A stretch of 64,000 nucleotides of DNA. It comes from JAJFKX01 sp965230265. GTDB lineage: Bacteria > Pseudomonadota > Gammaproteobacteria > Xanthomonadales > Wenzhouxiangellaceae. A program made the position numbers and the translations under genes. Below the pieces are notes generated by a model. That model did not search any database. It was not told where the DNA came from and was given only the letters and a program-made list of their open reading frames with translations. Position 1 is the stretch's first letter. Every line of letters begins with the position of its first letter. Positions 55,490-64,000 of this stretch are shown in pieces. The stretch lies in NCBI GenBank assembly GCA_965230265.1, contig OZ245999.1, positions 1,550,001-1,614,000 of the forward strand. Direction: 5' to 3'.

Positions 55490-57385
55490 CTACTTTCTTA
55501 TCAATTTTTTGCTGGACTTTTTGCCACGCGTCTTCCAGGCAGGCTGGTAACTCGCTGGCTTGTTTTTGATATTTGCTGACTTAAGCCGCACTTTTTTCTC
55601 TTGTTTTTTATTGGCTTTCTTTTTGCCGGTGGTTTTTTTGCGCGTTATTTTCTTGTTCGCTTTTTTGGCTACGCTTTTTTTATTTCCAGGTTTTTTTTTG
55701 GCTTTTTTAGTCGCCTTAGGTACTTTTTTGCGAGCAGGTGATTTCGTTACTTTCTTTTTAACTGGCTGCTGCTTGAGAGGTTTTTTTTGAGTGCCTTTCT
55801 TCTTAGATACTTTGCGTTTTTTTGCAACCGATTTTTGTGCCTGATTTTTTTTTCTGGATTTAAGCTGACTGACTGCTTTTTTCTTCTTTTTAGCTTGTCG
55901 GTTAGCCGCTGGCATGGTTTTAACAGGCTCAAGCAACTGTTCCGTTAACCAGGCATCCACATCCTCCGGCACAACATCACCATTGGGCAATTGCATCGCC
56001 AGATATAACAGCTTTTCAAACTCATGCTGAAAACGACCAATAATGGCTTCAGGGTCAGGAACCAGTCGGCGATCAGTGATTAGACCCATAAACACCTGAT
56101 TGTTATAACTGAGAATACTGATGCCCATACCGATGGTGCCATTTTGTGGCACCCAAAACATCATTTCCTGAATTTCCGTACCTGCCAGATATAAGGAGCT
56201 TCGTGGTCCTGGAACATTGGTCAAAACCGTGCTGGCTTTGCGGCTCATCATGTCCAGCATCGGCTTTTGCAAAGCTTGAGGCCCCATGCCCAATGCTGCC
56301 AGTAAACCAAAAGCCACCGCAGCCTGACGCGACTGCTTAAGATCCTCCATATATTCATGCACCAATATCAGACGCTTGAGTGGATTATCTTCACCAATCG
56401 GTAATGGCAAAAACACCAGGCCAAAATGATTACCCAGGTTTTTGGCATGTTCCAATGGTCGCAAATTAACCGGTACGGTGGCGCGGATTTCTAATCCTGT
56501 GGGGTCTTCACCACAGCTGATTAGATAATTGTGCAGCGCACCCGTCGCGCTGGCAATCAGCACATCATTAACGGTACACCCCAATGCACGCCCTACCGCT
56601 TTAACTTCATGCAGCGGTAATGGTTGCGTCCACGCTACTCGTTTGCGTACCCCCAAGCGGCCACGAAAACGGGTTTGGGGGTCGTCACTCAAGGTCAGCG
56701 CAGTGCCCAGCTCTTCAGCTATATCCGCTGCCTCTCCGGCATAAAACCCCACCTGCTCAGGGTCCTTTAACAAGCCCATCGCCTCTTCCACAATTTTCTG
56801 TCCCCAGTGAGTAGCAGCGCCAATCCCCTCGCGTGCGGGCTCCAGAAAACGTTTAAAGATATTTGACTCTGCTGCGCGTCGTGATTTCCAACTGGATGCC
56901 GAACTTGCGCTGGGCCGCGGTTCGGGGCTTGGATCTGTCAAGCTGAGCATCACCTGAATCAATGCAATGCCGTCGGCATAACAATGATGAATACGGCTGA
57001 CCAACACAGGCCCCTCTTCATAATTTTCAACCAGATGGAATTGCCACAATGGTTTGGATTGATCCAACGGTGTGCTGGCCAGCTCACTGACATATTCCTG
57101 TAATTCAGCTTTATCCGCTGCGCCAGGCAACGCAGCGCGCCGAACATGTGCCAATATGTCGAAATCTTCGTCAAACTCCCAAAAACTGCCGCGGCTCGTT
57201 GTTACTGCCTTGTGCCGAAAACGTGGAAAAGCAAGAAACCGCAAAGCAATGGTGTCAACCAAGCGGCTGAAATCAATATCCCGCCCTAAACCGATCACGC
57301 CGGTGATCATCATCAAATTGGTTGGCTGCTCCATTCGCAGCCAGGCGGTATCTACTTTGGAAATCGGGTGGCGTTTAGCGCTCAT
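55490..57385 (-). CDS. Wax ester synthase/diacylglycerol acyltransferase with lysine-rich histone-H1-like tail
   Basis: Makes storage wax esters or triacylglycerols from acyl-CoA. The first 490 residues are a standard WS/DGAT: the catalytic motif His133-His134-Cys-Tyr-Ala-Asp138-Gly (HHxxxDG), NDVLIASATGALHNYL, and the conserved C-terminal VLTNVPGP and GMGISILSYNNQVFMGL. Residues 499-631 (55493-55891) are a tail of about 54 lysines, seven arginines and one acidic residue, with KKxxK, AKK and KKP repeats like histone H1 or PhaF/AlgP tails. The frame has no stop or shift, so the fusion is real. Enzymes of this family normally end near residue 460-500. The tail may bind DNA or polyanions. Confidence 0.9.
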   Translation of the reverse strand: MSAKRHPISKVDTAWLRMEQPTNLMMITGVIGLGRDIDFSRLVDTIALRFLAFPRFRHKAVTTSRGSFWEFDEDFDILAHVRRAALPGAADKAELQEYVSELASTPLDQSKPLWQFHLVENYEEGPVLVSRIHHCYADGIALIQVMLSLTDPSPEPRPSASSASSWKSRRAAESNIFKRFLEPAREGIGAATHWGQKIVEEAMGLLKDPEQVGFYAGEAADIAEELGTALTLSDDPQTRFRGRLGVRKRVAWTQPLPLHEVKAVGRALGCTVNDVLIASATGALHNYLISCGEDPTGLEIRATVPVNLRPLEHAKNLGNHFGLVFLPLPIGEDNPLKRLILVHEYMEDLKQSRQAAVAFGLLAALGMGPQALQKPMLDMMSRKASTVLTNVPGPRSSLYLAGTEIQEMMFWVPQNGTIGMGISILSYNNQVFMGLITDRRLVPDPEAIIGRFQHEFEKLLYLAMQLPNGDVVPEDVDAWLTEQLLEPVKTMPAANRQAKKKKKAVSQLKSRKKNQAQKSVAKKRKVSKKKGTQKKPLKQQPVKKKVTKSPARKKVPKATKKAKKKPGNKKSVAKKANKKITRKKTTGKKKANKKQEKKVRLKSANIKNKPASYQPAWKTRGKKSSKKLIRK

Positions 57386-57775
57386 CGTCTATTTATTCAG
57401 AAACCTGAATGTTGCAGATTGCCGCAGTGGCCAGACAGTTGCAAGCTAAATGTTGGGAATCATGCGCCTTATTCCCTAACCACTGCGCCAAACAATGACC
57501 AGCAAACACTGAATAAGGCGGATAACAAGCTTATCGCATCAATGCATAAGACCAATACACTTGCTAAGCAGCCATTCACAATCTAGGATGAATCCGCACT
57601 AATTAAAACATGAGAGTCTATAACCAAATCACGGCTTAGCTTTGATAACCACTGCTATCGAACCGGGTCCCTAAACGAGCGTTTTTCTGGTCTACTCTCT
57701 GCATATCAACAGCTTGCCGAATTACTGTGCGCTCGCCTTATTTTTAAAGCTGCAGATATAAACCATAATTGAGTA
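57386..57775. other. Intergenic region, no gene seen
   Basis: These 390 nt lie between the divergent WS/DGAT and small membrane protein genes and must hold both promoters. I see no credible coding sequence, RNA structure or repeat. Short AT-rich stretches near 57600-57660 and 57740-57770 are candidate promoter areas. Confidence 0.4.
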
Positions 57776-58198
57776 ATGAACATGAACAAACAATTTTTAA
57801 TTTGCTGGCTTATCATTTTTATTGCTTGGATGCTGGGCAGTTTTTTAGTGCATGGCATGTTGCTGCATGACGGTTACTCCCAGTTGCCCAACCTGTTTCG
57901 CAGTGAGCAAGAGTCTCAGCAGTATTTTCATTTTATGCTGCTTGCACATATCATCATGGCCGGTGCTTTCGTATGGATTTATCAACGCGGCGTCAACCAC
58001 AGCCCTGCGCTTGGCCAAGGACTTCGTTATGGTCTTGCCATCGCCTGCCTCGGGCCGATACCGATGTATATGATTTACTTTGTGGTCCAACCAATGCCTG
58101 GTCATCATGTCATGCAGCAAATGGTTTATGACAGCTTGCTGGTTGTATTGTTGGGTATCCTTCTTGCATTCATATGCAAACCTGCCAGACAAAGTTAA
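57776..58198 (+). CDS. Small inner-membrane protein of unknown function
   Basis: The 140 residues form about four hydrophobic helices (about 8-28, 50-70, 82-104, 115-135). Short loops include HDGYSQLPNLFRSEQESQQYF, and the GLRYGLAIACLG segment opens helix 3. The overall look is that of DUF1761-like membrane proteins, an uncharacterised family. It may be transcribed with the GNAT gene 78 nt downstream. Confidence 0.6.
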   Translation: MNMNKQFLICWLIIFIAWMLGSFLVHGMLLHDGYSQLPNLFRSEQESQQYFHFMLLAHIIMAGAFVWIYQRGVNHSPALGQGLRYGLAIACLGPIPMYMIYFVVQPMPGHHVMQQMVYDSLLVVLLGILLAFICKPARQS

Positions 58199-58275
58199 GC
58201 TGCATATAAAATCCAAACTGCTATCGGCCGTACAAGTGACCGGTGTTTATCGCTATTAAGAATTAAACAGATGCA

Positions 58276-58758
58276 GTGAAGCTAATTCGAGCCACAAAAC
58301 AACATCTGCAGGAAATGATGCCCTGGTTTCCAGATGAGTACCGCTATAAGCAATGGGGCGGACCACAACACCACTACCCTTTCACCCTGCAGTCGTTGAT
58401 GACAGATTGTCAGTTTGAACATCTTGATTCTTATGCACTGCTCAATCAACAGCAACATTTAATTGGCTTTGGCCAATATTACCTGCGCTTGGGACGTTGT
58501 CATTTTGGTCGCTTGGTGATTAGCCCTGAGCACCGACAACGAGGCCATGCTTTAACACTGATAACAAGCCTGGCAAAGGTTGGCATTGATTCACTTAAGA
58601 CCAATGAATGTTCACTATTCGTGTTAACCGAAAACATCGCAGCAGTGAAACTTTACACAAAGTTGGGTTTTATACAGACAGCCTATCCCGATAATGATAT
58701 AGAGATAGAAAACTTCTGGTACATGACCATAGCCAGTCATCGCCTGCAGCGACAATAA
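58276..58758 (+). CDS. GNAT family N-acetyltransferase
   Basis: The 160 residues show the GNAT fold: an N-terminal strand (MKLIRATKQHL), beta4 FGRLVISPEHR, the acetyl-CoA-binding loop RQRGHALTLI (Q/RxxGxA/G) and a C-terminal ENIAAVKLYTKLGF. The start is GTG 58276, the only candidate near the first strand, with a weak Shine-Dalgarno. The substrate is unknown. Confidence 0.82.
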   Translation: MKLIRATKQHLQEMMPWFPDEYRYKQWGGPQHHYPFTLQSLMTDCQFEHLDSYALLNQQQHLIGFGQYYLRLGRCHFGRLVISPEHRQRGHALTLITSLAKVGIDSLKTNECSLFVLTENIAAVKLYTKLGFIQTAYPDNDIEIENFWYMTIASHRLQRQ

Positions 58759-58888
58759 TATCCAGGCAATATTTTAATCAACCGTCATACACCCATTGCA
58801 ATATACTCACCAAGCTTTGCCTGCGTGTTGGCACAGATCAAACGACTCTGCTAGCCTTTTGCACAGAAACCACTGGAATATTACTGCC

Positions 58889-61129
58889 ATGTCTGTAAGC
58901 TCACGCTATCTGCTTTTATTGTTACTACTGTTGTCATTGGGTGCCTGCCAGCAGCAGCCTTCAGAATCACCACCAACAGCCGATACCTCAACAGCTTCAG
59001 CAATGCCAGCGAACCACATGCTTTCTACACTTGAAATGGAACGCGAACGTTTGGCCGCCCGCGCACAAAATGTCACGATTATCCGGGACGATTTCGGGGT
59101 ACCGCATATCTATGGAAAGACCGATGCTGATGCTGTTTTTGGTTTGCTCTACGCACAAAGTGAAGATGATTTTAATCGGGTTGAACGCAATTATATTTGG
59201 GCCACCGGGCGTTTAGCGGAAGTTGAAGGAGAAAGCGCAATATACAGCGATCTGCGCGCACGCTTATATATGACAACTGCTGAGGCCAAGGCAGCCTACC
59301 ATGCTGCACCTGATTGGTTAAAAGCACTGTGTGACGCCTTTGCTGATGGGGTGAATTATTATCTGTTAACACACCCTGAAGTGAAGCCAAAACTACTGAC
59401 CCGCTTTGAACCATGGATGCCAATGTTTTTCAGTGAAGGCTCTATTGGTGGTGATATTGAACAAATTCCATTGGCAGGTATTGAAGCTTTTTACGGTAAC
59501 AAAACGGAAACCGCTATAGCCATGCAGAACACCGATCTGGAACCGCGCGGTTCCAATGGTTTTGCCATATCCGGTGACTTAACCCGTTCGGGCGATACCA
59601 TGTTATTGATTAATCCACATACCTCATTTTATTTTCGTGGCGAAGTGCATGTTGTCAGCGAGCAAGGCTTGAATGCTTATGGCGCGGTGACCTGGGGTCA
59701 GTTTTTTGTATACCAGGGCTTTAACCAAAATACTGGCTGGATGCACACGTCGACCTATGTCGATTTTATTGATGAGTTTATTGAAGACATCACCGATAAA
59801 GAAGGCCAATTGATGTATCGTTATGGTGATGAACTAAGGCCTGTAGCGGTCTCTGAAGTCACATTGAAATACAAAGACGGTGATAACCTGTCTGAAAGAA
59901 CCTTCCCCATGTATCACACTCATCATGGCCCTATAACCCATACCATCGATGGCAAATGGACGGCGACCAAAATCAACTGGGACCCGATTAACGCTTTACG
60001 GCAATCGTTTATTCGTACAAAGCTCGCCAACTACGATGAGTTCCGCGACATGATGTCAATTCGAACCAACTCATCCAATAACACGGTGTTTGCAGACTCC
60101 AGTGGCAATATTGCTTACTTCCACGGTAACTTTGTGCCTAAACGCGACCCACAGTTTGACTATTCCAAACCGGTAGATGGGAGCAACCCAGCAACCGACT
60201 GGAATGGTTTGCATACCGTTGCTGAAACCATCACTCTGCACAATCCACCCAATGGCTGGATTCAAAATGCCAATTCCACCCCTTTTACCGCGGCACTGCA
60301 ACACAGCCCAAAAAAAACAGATTACCCAAGCTATATGGCACCTGATCCAGAAAACTTCCGGGGGGTGCATGCAGTCAGGGTGCTATTAAGTGCCGATGAT
60401 CTGACCTTAGACAAACTGATCGAATTGGCTTATGACCCTGCTGTCCCTGCTTTTGAAGAGCTGATCCCCGCACTGATTGAAGCTTTTGACGAAAACGGTC
60501 AAAACCACCCTGAACTGGCTGCACCAATTGGTGTATTGCGCAACTGGAATTATCAAGTCTCCACAGATTCTGTGGCAATGACACTGGCTCATTTTTTTGG
60601 CAGCCATTATCTTATGCATGGCAATAGCCCGGAAGGCTTATCACGCATGGACCGCATTAATTATTTCAGCATTGACTCACCACCCCAAGAGCGCCTGGAT
60701 ATTTTAGTGATGACCATTGAGCAATTAAATGCTGACTATGGCACCTGGAATACACCTTGGGGAGAGATTAACCGTTTTCAGCGTATCACCGGCGATATAC
60801 AACAACCCTTTGATGACCAACAACCCAGCTTGCCTGTTGGTATGGCGTCGGGACGTTGGGGAGCTCTGGCATCATACGGTGCGAACCGAACCGAGAACAC
60901 CAAGAAGCTATACGGCACCTCAGGTAACAGCTTTGTAGCCGTGGTGGAATTTGGAAACCGGGTAAAAGCCAAAACATTACTGGCGGGTGGACAAAGTGGT
61001 GATCCTGACTCTCCACATTTTGATGACCAGGTGCAGCGCTATGTGAATCAGCAGTTTAAAGAGGTTGCTTATTACCCCGAAGATGTCGATGCACGTGCGG
61101 TACTGACTTATCACCCAGGTGAATCGTGA
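58889..61129 (+). CDS. Penicillin acylase-family Ntn hydrolase lipoprotein (acyl-homoserine lactone acylase-like)
   Basis: From ATG 58889 (746 residues) the signal peptide carries the lipobox LGAC, so it is anchored at Cys20. The sequence follows the penicillin G acylase/PvdQ family: an alpha chain with VTIIRDDFGVPHIYG, and an autoprocessing site PRGSNGFAISG where Ser222 would become the N-terminal nucleophile of the beta chain. Periplasmic family members hydrolyse long-chain amides such as acyl-homoserine lactones or N-acyl amino acids. Substrate preference is not readable. It ends 16 nt before the minus-strand terminator of the next gene, which converges on it. Confidence 0.85.
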   Translation: MSVSSRYLLLLLLLLSLGACQQQPSESPPTADTSTASAMPANHMLSTLEMERERLAARAQNVTIIRDDFGVPHIYGKTDADAVFGLLYAQSEDDFNRVERNYIWATGRLAEVEGESAIYSDLRARLYMTTAEAKAAYHAAPDWLKALCDAFADGVNYYLLTHPEVKPKLLTRFEPWMPMFFSEGSIGGDIEQIPLAGIEAFYGNKTETAIAMQNTDLEPRGSNGFAISGDLTRSGDTMLLINPHTSFYFRGEVHVVSEQGLNAYGAVTWGQFFVYQGFNQNTGWMHTSTYVDFIDEFIEDITDKEGQLMYRYGDELRPVAVSEVTLKYKDGDNLSERTFPMYHTHHGPITHTIDGKWTATKINWDPINALRQSFIRTKLANYDEFRDMMSIRTNSSNNTVFADSSGNIAYFHGNFVPKRDPQFDYSKPVDGSNPATDWNGLHTVAETITLHNPPNGWIQNANSTPFTAALQHSPKKTDYPSYMAPDPENFRGVHAVRVLLSADDLTLDKLIELAYDPAVPAFEELIPALIEAFDENGQNHPELAAPIGVLRNWNYQVSTDSVAMTLAHFFGSHYLMHGNSPEGLSRMDRINYFSIDSPPQERLDILVMTIEQLNADYGTWNTPWGEINRFQRITGDIQQPFDDQQPSLPVGMASGRWGALASYGANRTENTKKLYGTSGNSFVAVVEFGNRVKAKTLLAGGQSGDPDSPHFDDQVQRYVNQQFKEVAYYPEDVDARAVLTYHPGES

Positions 61130-61144
61130 CAAAGCGATCAGCCA

Positions 61145-61175
61145 TAAAAAAGGAGAGTTCAAAATGAGCTCTCCT
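61145..61175 (-). terminator. Intrinsic terminator for the 625-residue secreted protein gene
   Basis: On the minus strand AGGAGAG (61175-61169) and CTCTCCT (61157-61151) pair around an 11-nt loop and are followed by six T's (61150-61145). It lies about 155 nt past the stop of the gene at 61332-63209. Confidence 0.75.
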
Positions 61176-61331
61176 AATTGGCCGGAAAATCTATATAGCA
61201 GCCTATCATTTATTCTATTATGTGCCTACATTCATATAAAAAAGCCAGTCATTACCTTGACGAAACCAGTTTATATAAGAATCAATGATTTTCGACCATA
61301 CCAGCATAATTGTTTTAAAATCACCTCTGGT

Positions 61332-63209
61332 CTACTGACCAGTAATTAAAGCAACGAATGGGTTGACATCTAATAGACTGATTACACCATCGCGATTAAT
61401 ATCACCTTCATCTAAATATTTACCACTGCTAAGCAAATTCACAAAAGGTTGGACATCCAATAAATTAACTGCGCCATCAAGATTAATATCGCCCAGTAAA
61501 AATGAACATGAGTCCAGCTTAAAACTGCATACTCGTGTATTCCATTGAAATGCCCCTGTGGTTTCTACGTACTCATTGGTATGAAAGAATTCGCAATTGT
61601 CCACCGGGTCAACACTGGTGCTGGCGTAATCAGCCCAGCGATTGGCGCCTTCATGAGAGCCGGTTCCTTCAACACAAAATGATTCAGCCTGAACCTCACC
61701 AGGGTTATTGACCCCACGCTCATGCACTGTAATTGCTATCGAAGGAAACACCCCCGGCCCAGCTACGGTATACCCAATGCCGATATTGCCATCATGATCT
61801 ACTGAAGCAGACCCCATCCAGCGGTTAAGGTTGTCATTGAAATCGACAACACCCAACAATGCGCCACCATCGCCAATAGAAACAACATCGGTTTTGGGGT
61901 TGATATCAATACCTGCCCACATCACCCCTGCTCGATCACCCCCGACATCAACGTTAGTGGTTACCACACCTTTCAGCACCCCCTCACCAGGGAAGTAACG
62001 GTTATTAAAGCGGTACATTGTGAATCCAGCCAATGGGTCTAACAATTGATTCCCGCTAGAGTTCTGATCGATACAGTTTCGGTTAAAACCGCAAAAATTT
62101 TGATCAAATTCTGACACCACTATGCTACCGATCTGACTGAGCGTTGCCGCTCCTGGGTTAGCAAAATCCACACACGCTTTCCAAAAACGCAATAAATCTG
62201 TTACTGGAAAGCCCGGGATTCCGAAAGCTTCTGTATCGGTGGCATGAACCAGATAATGGCAGCCATTGTCTTCGGGGCGATTAAAACCTTCCAAATGACC
62301 AGGTTGTACGCCAAAATCAAGGTCATCACCCGATGTGCTGCCTGTGAATTGAACAAAACCAGCATTGGGATCTCCGGCCAGCATAGCGGCACGATCAAAC
62401 ACTGTCTCAGTCACACCAACAAAAGCAAAACCCGGGTTGGTAAACTCATGGGTGGTCATCGCATAGGCATTTTGGGTCAAACCTATCTTTGGATAATCAT
62501 TAAAATTTGCATTAATGATAAAGTCATAAAGTGTGAAAGTGCTTTGTGCATTCAACTCAGGCCCATCCGATATTGCAAAGCATTGATGACCATCCAGTAT
62601 GTTGGTACCAACAAACTGACTGAACAGCCAGCGACCGGCCAGATGATCGTATAGCACGATTGGATCACCCGCATTTTGAGTCTGACATGGACTGCCACTC
62701 AGGCTCTGCCAAAAACTATTACCCGCTGTTGGACTGGTTACCTGTTGACCTGTCGCTTTATCAAAGACCACCCACCCCAGGTTGACGTACTGTACATATT
62801 GAGTCAATCCGACATCGCCATTGGTATCTGGCGGTGTGACGCGAAAGCCGAATAAATTGCTATTGTCATCGCTGCTGTAACCTGGGCTGCTGATATCAAC
62901 TGTCGGAGCTGCTCCCAACGAAAAACCGGAGATAATCGATGATGAACTTGCCGCATTGCTTGTTGCGTTGGCATTACGCAGCAATGCCGGTGATAGCTTG
63001 TGTCTGTTAATCTCACCTTCGCGAGGTGGTGCCAACCTACCAAGCTGTTCATTGTTGTCCCGCAAAACCTGCTGCTCAAAGACATTACCAACCTGCCCGA
63101 AAGACACGGCCTTTCCTGTACGAACCACATCTTTGTCTTTATTCTGCGCAGCTCCTACATTGCTCAATGTGCAGATCAATATACTTAATAATAGGTAGCT
63201 GTATTTCAT
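61332..63209 (-). CDS. Large exported protein with C-terminal dockerin-like repeat pair
   Basis: ATG 63209 with GAGGAA upstream gives 625 residues and a signal peptide (about 1-21); the frame extends upstream, but without a ribosome-binding site. The main domain (about 90-565) is homologous to the N-terminal half of the protein at 52444-55320 (PPDTNGDVGLTQYVQYV, NAGDPIVLYDHLAGRWLFSQF, YAMTTHEF, LNRWMGSASVDHDGNIGIGYT). Residues 571-625 hold two EF-hand-like dockerin repeats, GDINLDGAVNLLDVQPFVNL and GDINRDGVISLLDVNPFVAL, which bind calcium. In many non-cellulosomal bacteria such repeats end secreted proteins without any known cohesin. The enzymatic role is unknown. Confidence 0.72.
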   Translation of the reverse strand: MKYSYLLLSILICTLSNVGAAQNKDKDVVRTGKAVSFGQVGNVFEQQVLRDNNEQLGRLAPPREGEINRHKLSPALLRNANATSNAASSSSIISGFSLGAAPTVDISSPGYSSDDNSNLFGFRVTPPDTNGDVGLTQYVQYVNLGWVVFDKATGQQVTSPTAGNSFWQSLSGSPCQTQNAGDPIVLYDHLAGRWLFSQFVGTNILDGHQCFAISDGPELNAQSTFTLYDFIINANFNDYPKIGLTQNAYAMTTHEFTNPGFAFVGVTETVFDRAAMLAGDPNAGFVQFTGSTSGDDLDFGVQPGHLEGFNRPEDNGCHYLVHATDTEAFGIPGFPVTDLLRFWKACVDFANPGAATLSQIGSIVVSEFDQNFCGFNRNCIDQNSSGNQLLDPLAGFTMYRFNNRYFPGEGVLKGVVTTNVDVGGDRAGVMWAGIDINPKTDVVSIGDGGALLGVVDFNDNLNRWMGSASVDHDGNIGIGYTVAGPGVFPSIAITVHERGVNNPGEVQAESFCVEGTGSHEGANRWADYASTSVDPVDNCEFFHTNEYVETTGAFQWNTRVCSFKLDSCSFLLGDINLDGAVNLLDVQPFVNLLSSGKYLDEGDINRDGVISLLDVNPFVALITGQ

Positions 63210-63709
63210 TGCTTCCTCTCCATCTGAATCGTGATTGTGCATATGGGTAAGCTTGTTACCGACTTGGCCTGTAGAAAGTACAAATAACATGCTCCCAAAA
63301 GCCTGCTTAACGATAAAACATGACCATCCCTATTGGTTACCCATGACACGACAAAAACGTAACGCACAGCGACAATTAACTGTGCACATCGAAAACAATG
63401 ACTAACCGTAAAAGTGCAGCTGATGTAGAAAATATATTGGGTAATACCAGCCTGCCGTGTCGTTAAACGACATAGCAGTTAAAAATACAATCAATGAGTG
63501 CAGCTCAAAAAAGCGTTATAACCAGCGCTTGACCGAATCACAATACTGTAAATATGCATCGCCAAATTTGTATTGCAAATCAGGCTCTTCTTTAATAACC
63601 ACCCAATGTTTTAAGACACCCCTTATGAGCGGTACCATTGATAACAACCAATATACATCCAAACAACAGCAAAAGCGGATTGAGCTTTACTTGTGCATGG
63701 TTAAGCCCA
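63210..63709. other. Gene-free region upstream of the 625-residue secreted protein gene
   Basis: About 500 nt without a credible gene. It holds GAGGAA before ATG 63209 and the 15-bp palindrome at 63458-63472. A promoter for the secreted protein gene must lie here, but I cannot place it. Confidence 0.4.
63458..63472. promoter_or_regulatory. 15-bp palindrome TGTCGTT-A-AACGACA
   Basis: A perfect 7-1-7 palindrome about 250 nt upstream of the 625-residue secreted protein gene and downstream of the small XRE regulator gene. It is operator-like in size and symmetry; the binder is unknown. Confidence 0.35.
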
Positions 63710-63925
63710 TTATTCATCAATCAAATGAAAAATATCTTCAACCCGTACACCAAAGTAGTCGGCAATTTTAAGTGCTGTGACTGTTGAGGGTATAAACCGC
63801 CCCACCTCTATCGTGCTGATGGTTTTGCGTGACAAACCGACGCGCTCTGCCAATTCACTTTGGCTTAAGCGGTGCTCAGCCCGGTAAACGCGTATACGGT
63901 TTTCCAGGCCGGGTTTGACTGTCAT
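63710..63925 (-). CDS. Small XRE-family HTH transcriptional regulator
   Basis: A 71-residue, single-domain helix-turn-helix protein. LENRIRVYRAEHRLSQSELAERVGLSRKTISTIEVGRFIPSTVTALKIADYFGVRVEDIF matches the short Xre regulators that pair with small membrane proteins. The start ATG overlaps the stop of the upstream gene (TGA within ATGA), so the two are translationally coupled. Confidence 0.9.
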   Translation of the reverse strand: MTVKPGLENRIRVYRAEHRLSQSELAERVGLSRKTISTIEVGRFIPSTVTALKIADYFGVRVEDIFHLIDE

Positions 63926-64000
63926 TGTACTTGCTCATATTCGTCATCGCTGGCATCACGGTTGAGCACAAAGAAAGCAACGCAAAACGCGCCTACCGTT
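63922..64000 (-). CDS. C-terminal end of a gene upstream of the XRE regulator (partial)
   Basis: The last 25 codons of a minus-strand frame run off the right edge (visible end VGAFCVAFFVLNRDASDDEYEQV, stop TGA at 63924-63922). A hydrophobic stretch followed by a short acidic tail suggests a small membrane protein, the common partner of such short XRE regulators. It shares 3 nt with the regulator start. Confidence 0.6.
   Translation of the reverse strand, partial: TVGAFCVAFFVLNRDASDDEYEQVQ

Noticed and set aside
1..64000. CRISPR arrays, insertion sequences, prophage or integrative elements.
   Set aside because: No repeat-spacer array, transposase, integrase or phage structural gene was seen; the single tRNA has no attached integrase.

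Overview
The window comes from a gammaproteobacterium of moderate G+C. The evidence is the comEC-exbB-exbD-msbA block, an RNase E whose catalytic numbering matches the E. coli enzyme, an mfd-csiV pair, a GacA/UvrY-type response regulator, divergent ppsR/ppsA, and a LolD with a LolC/E-type permease. I cannot fix the order or genus. The chromosome looks ordinary: no insertion sequence, prophage, integrase or CRISPR array is visible.

Layout. 1-5.2 kb: minus-strand envelope and uptake block (msbA, cut by the left edge, then exbD, exbB, comEC). 5.3-7.5 kb: two exported proteins (sialidase-fold and Sel1). 7.6-10.5 kb: rluC-lolC/F-lolD. 10.5-13.6 kb: rne behind a strong-looking promoter and a leader of about 310 nt. 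13.7-16.3 kb: the GacA-type regulator, tRNA-Ser(UGA) and a MerC-DUF4198 pair with a Zur-like operator over its promoter. 16.7-22.7 kb: yccA-like, TraB-like, dusB and a CadC-like transmembrane TPR regulator. 22.7-29.9 kb: the most unusual stretch, AT-rich in part, with a full-length neprosin homologue, an arginine- and cysteine-free 210-residue protein, an FHA/winged-helix protein, a divergent Mor-like regulator, an HEXXH protein and a 2OG-Fe(II) oxygenase-like protein. 30-41.9 kb: lipoprotein-pnuC-MAPEG, a periplasmic metallo-beta-lactamase-fold protein, a DUF349 protein, an NhaC-type antiporter, mfd and csiV. 42-45.6 kb: a minus-strand operon of a 2OG-oxygenase-like protein, a cupredoxin lipoprotein and a membrane Ser/Thr kinase. 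45.7-52.2 kb: an M16 peptidase, ppsR/ppsA and an alkyltransferase-like protein. 52.4-63.2 kb: two large paralogous secreted proteins, one ending in a dockerin-like pair, flanking a wax ester synthase/DGAT with a lysine-rich histone-H1-like tail, a small membrane protein, a GNAT acetyltransferase and an Ntn-hydrolase lipoprotein. 63.7 kb to the right edge: a small XRE regulator and the end of its upstream partner.

How it fits together. Housekeeping functions (lipid A and lipoprotein export, RNA decay and modification, transcription-coupled repair, gluconeogenic PEP synthesis) alternate with genes for secretion and nutrient use: zinc-responsive transport, nicotinamide riboside-type uptake, neutral-lipid storage, and large exported proteins and peptidases. 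The strongest leads for new biology are the WS/DGAT fused to a DNA-binding-like tail, the bacterial neprosin locus, the Zur-controlled DUF4198-MerC pair, and the kinase-cupredoxin-oxygenase operon. All functional statements rest on reading motifs; no database search was run.
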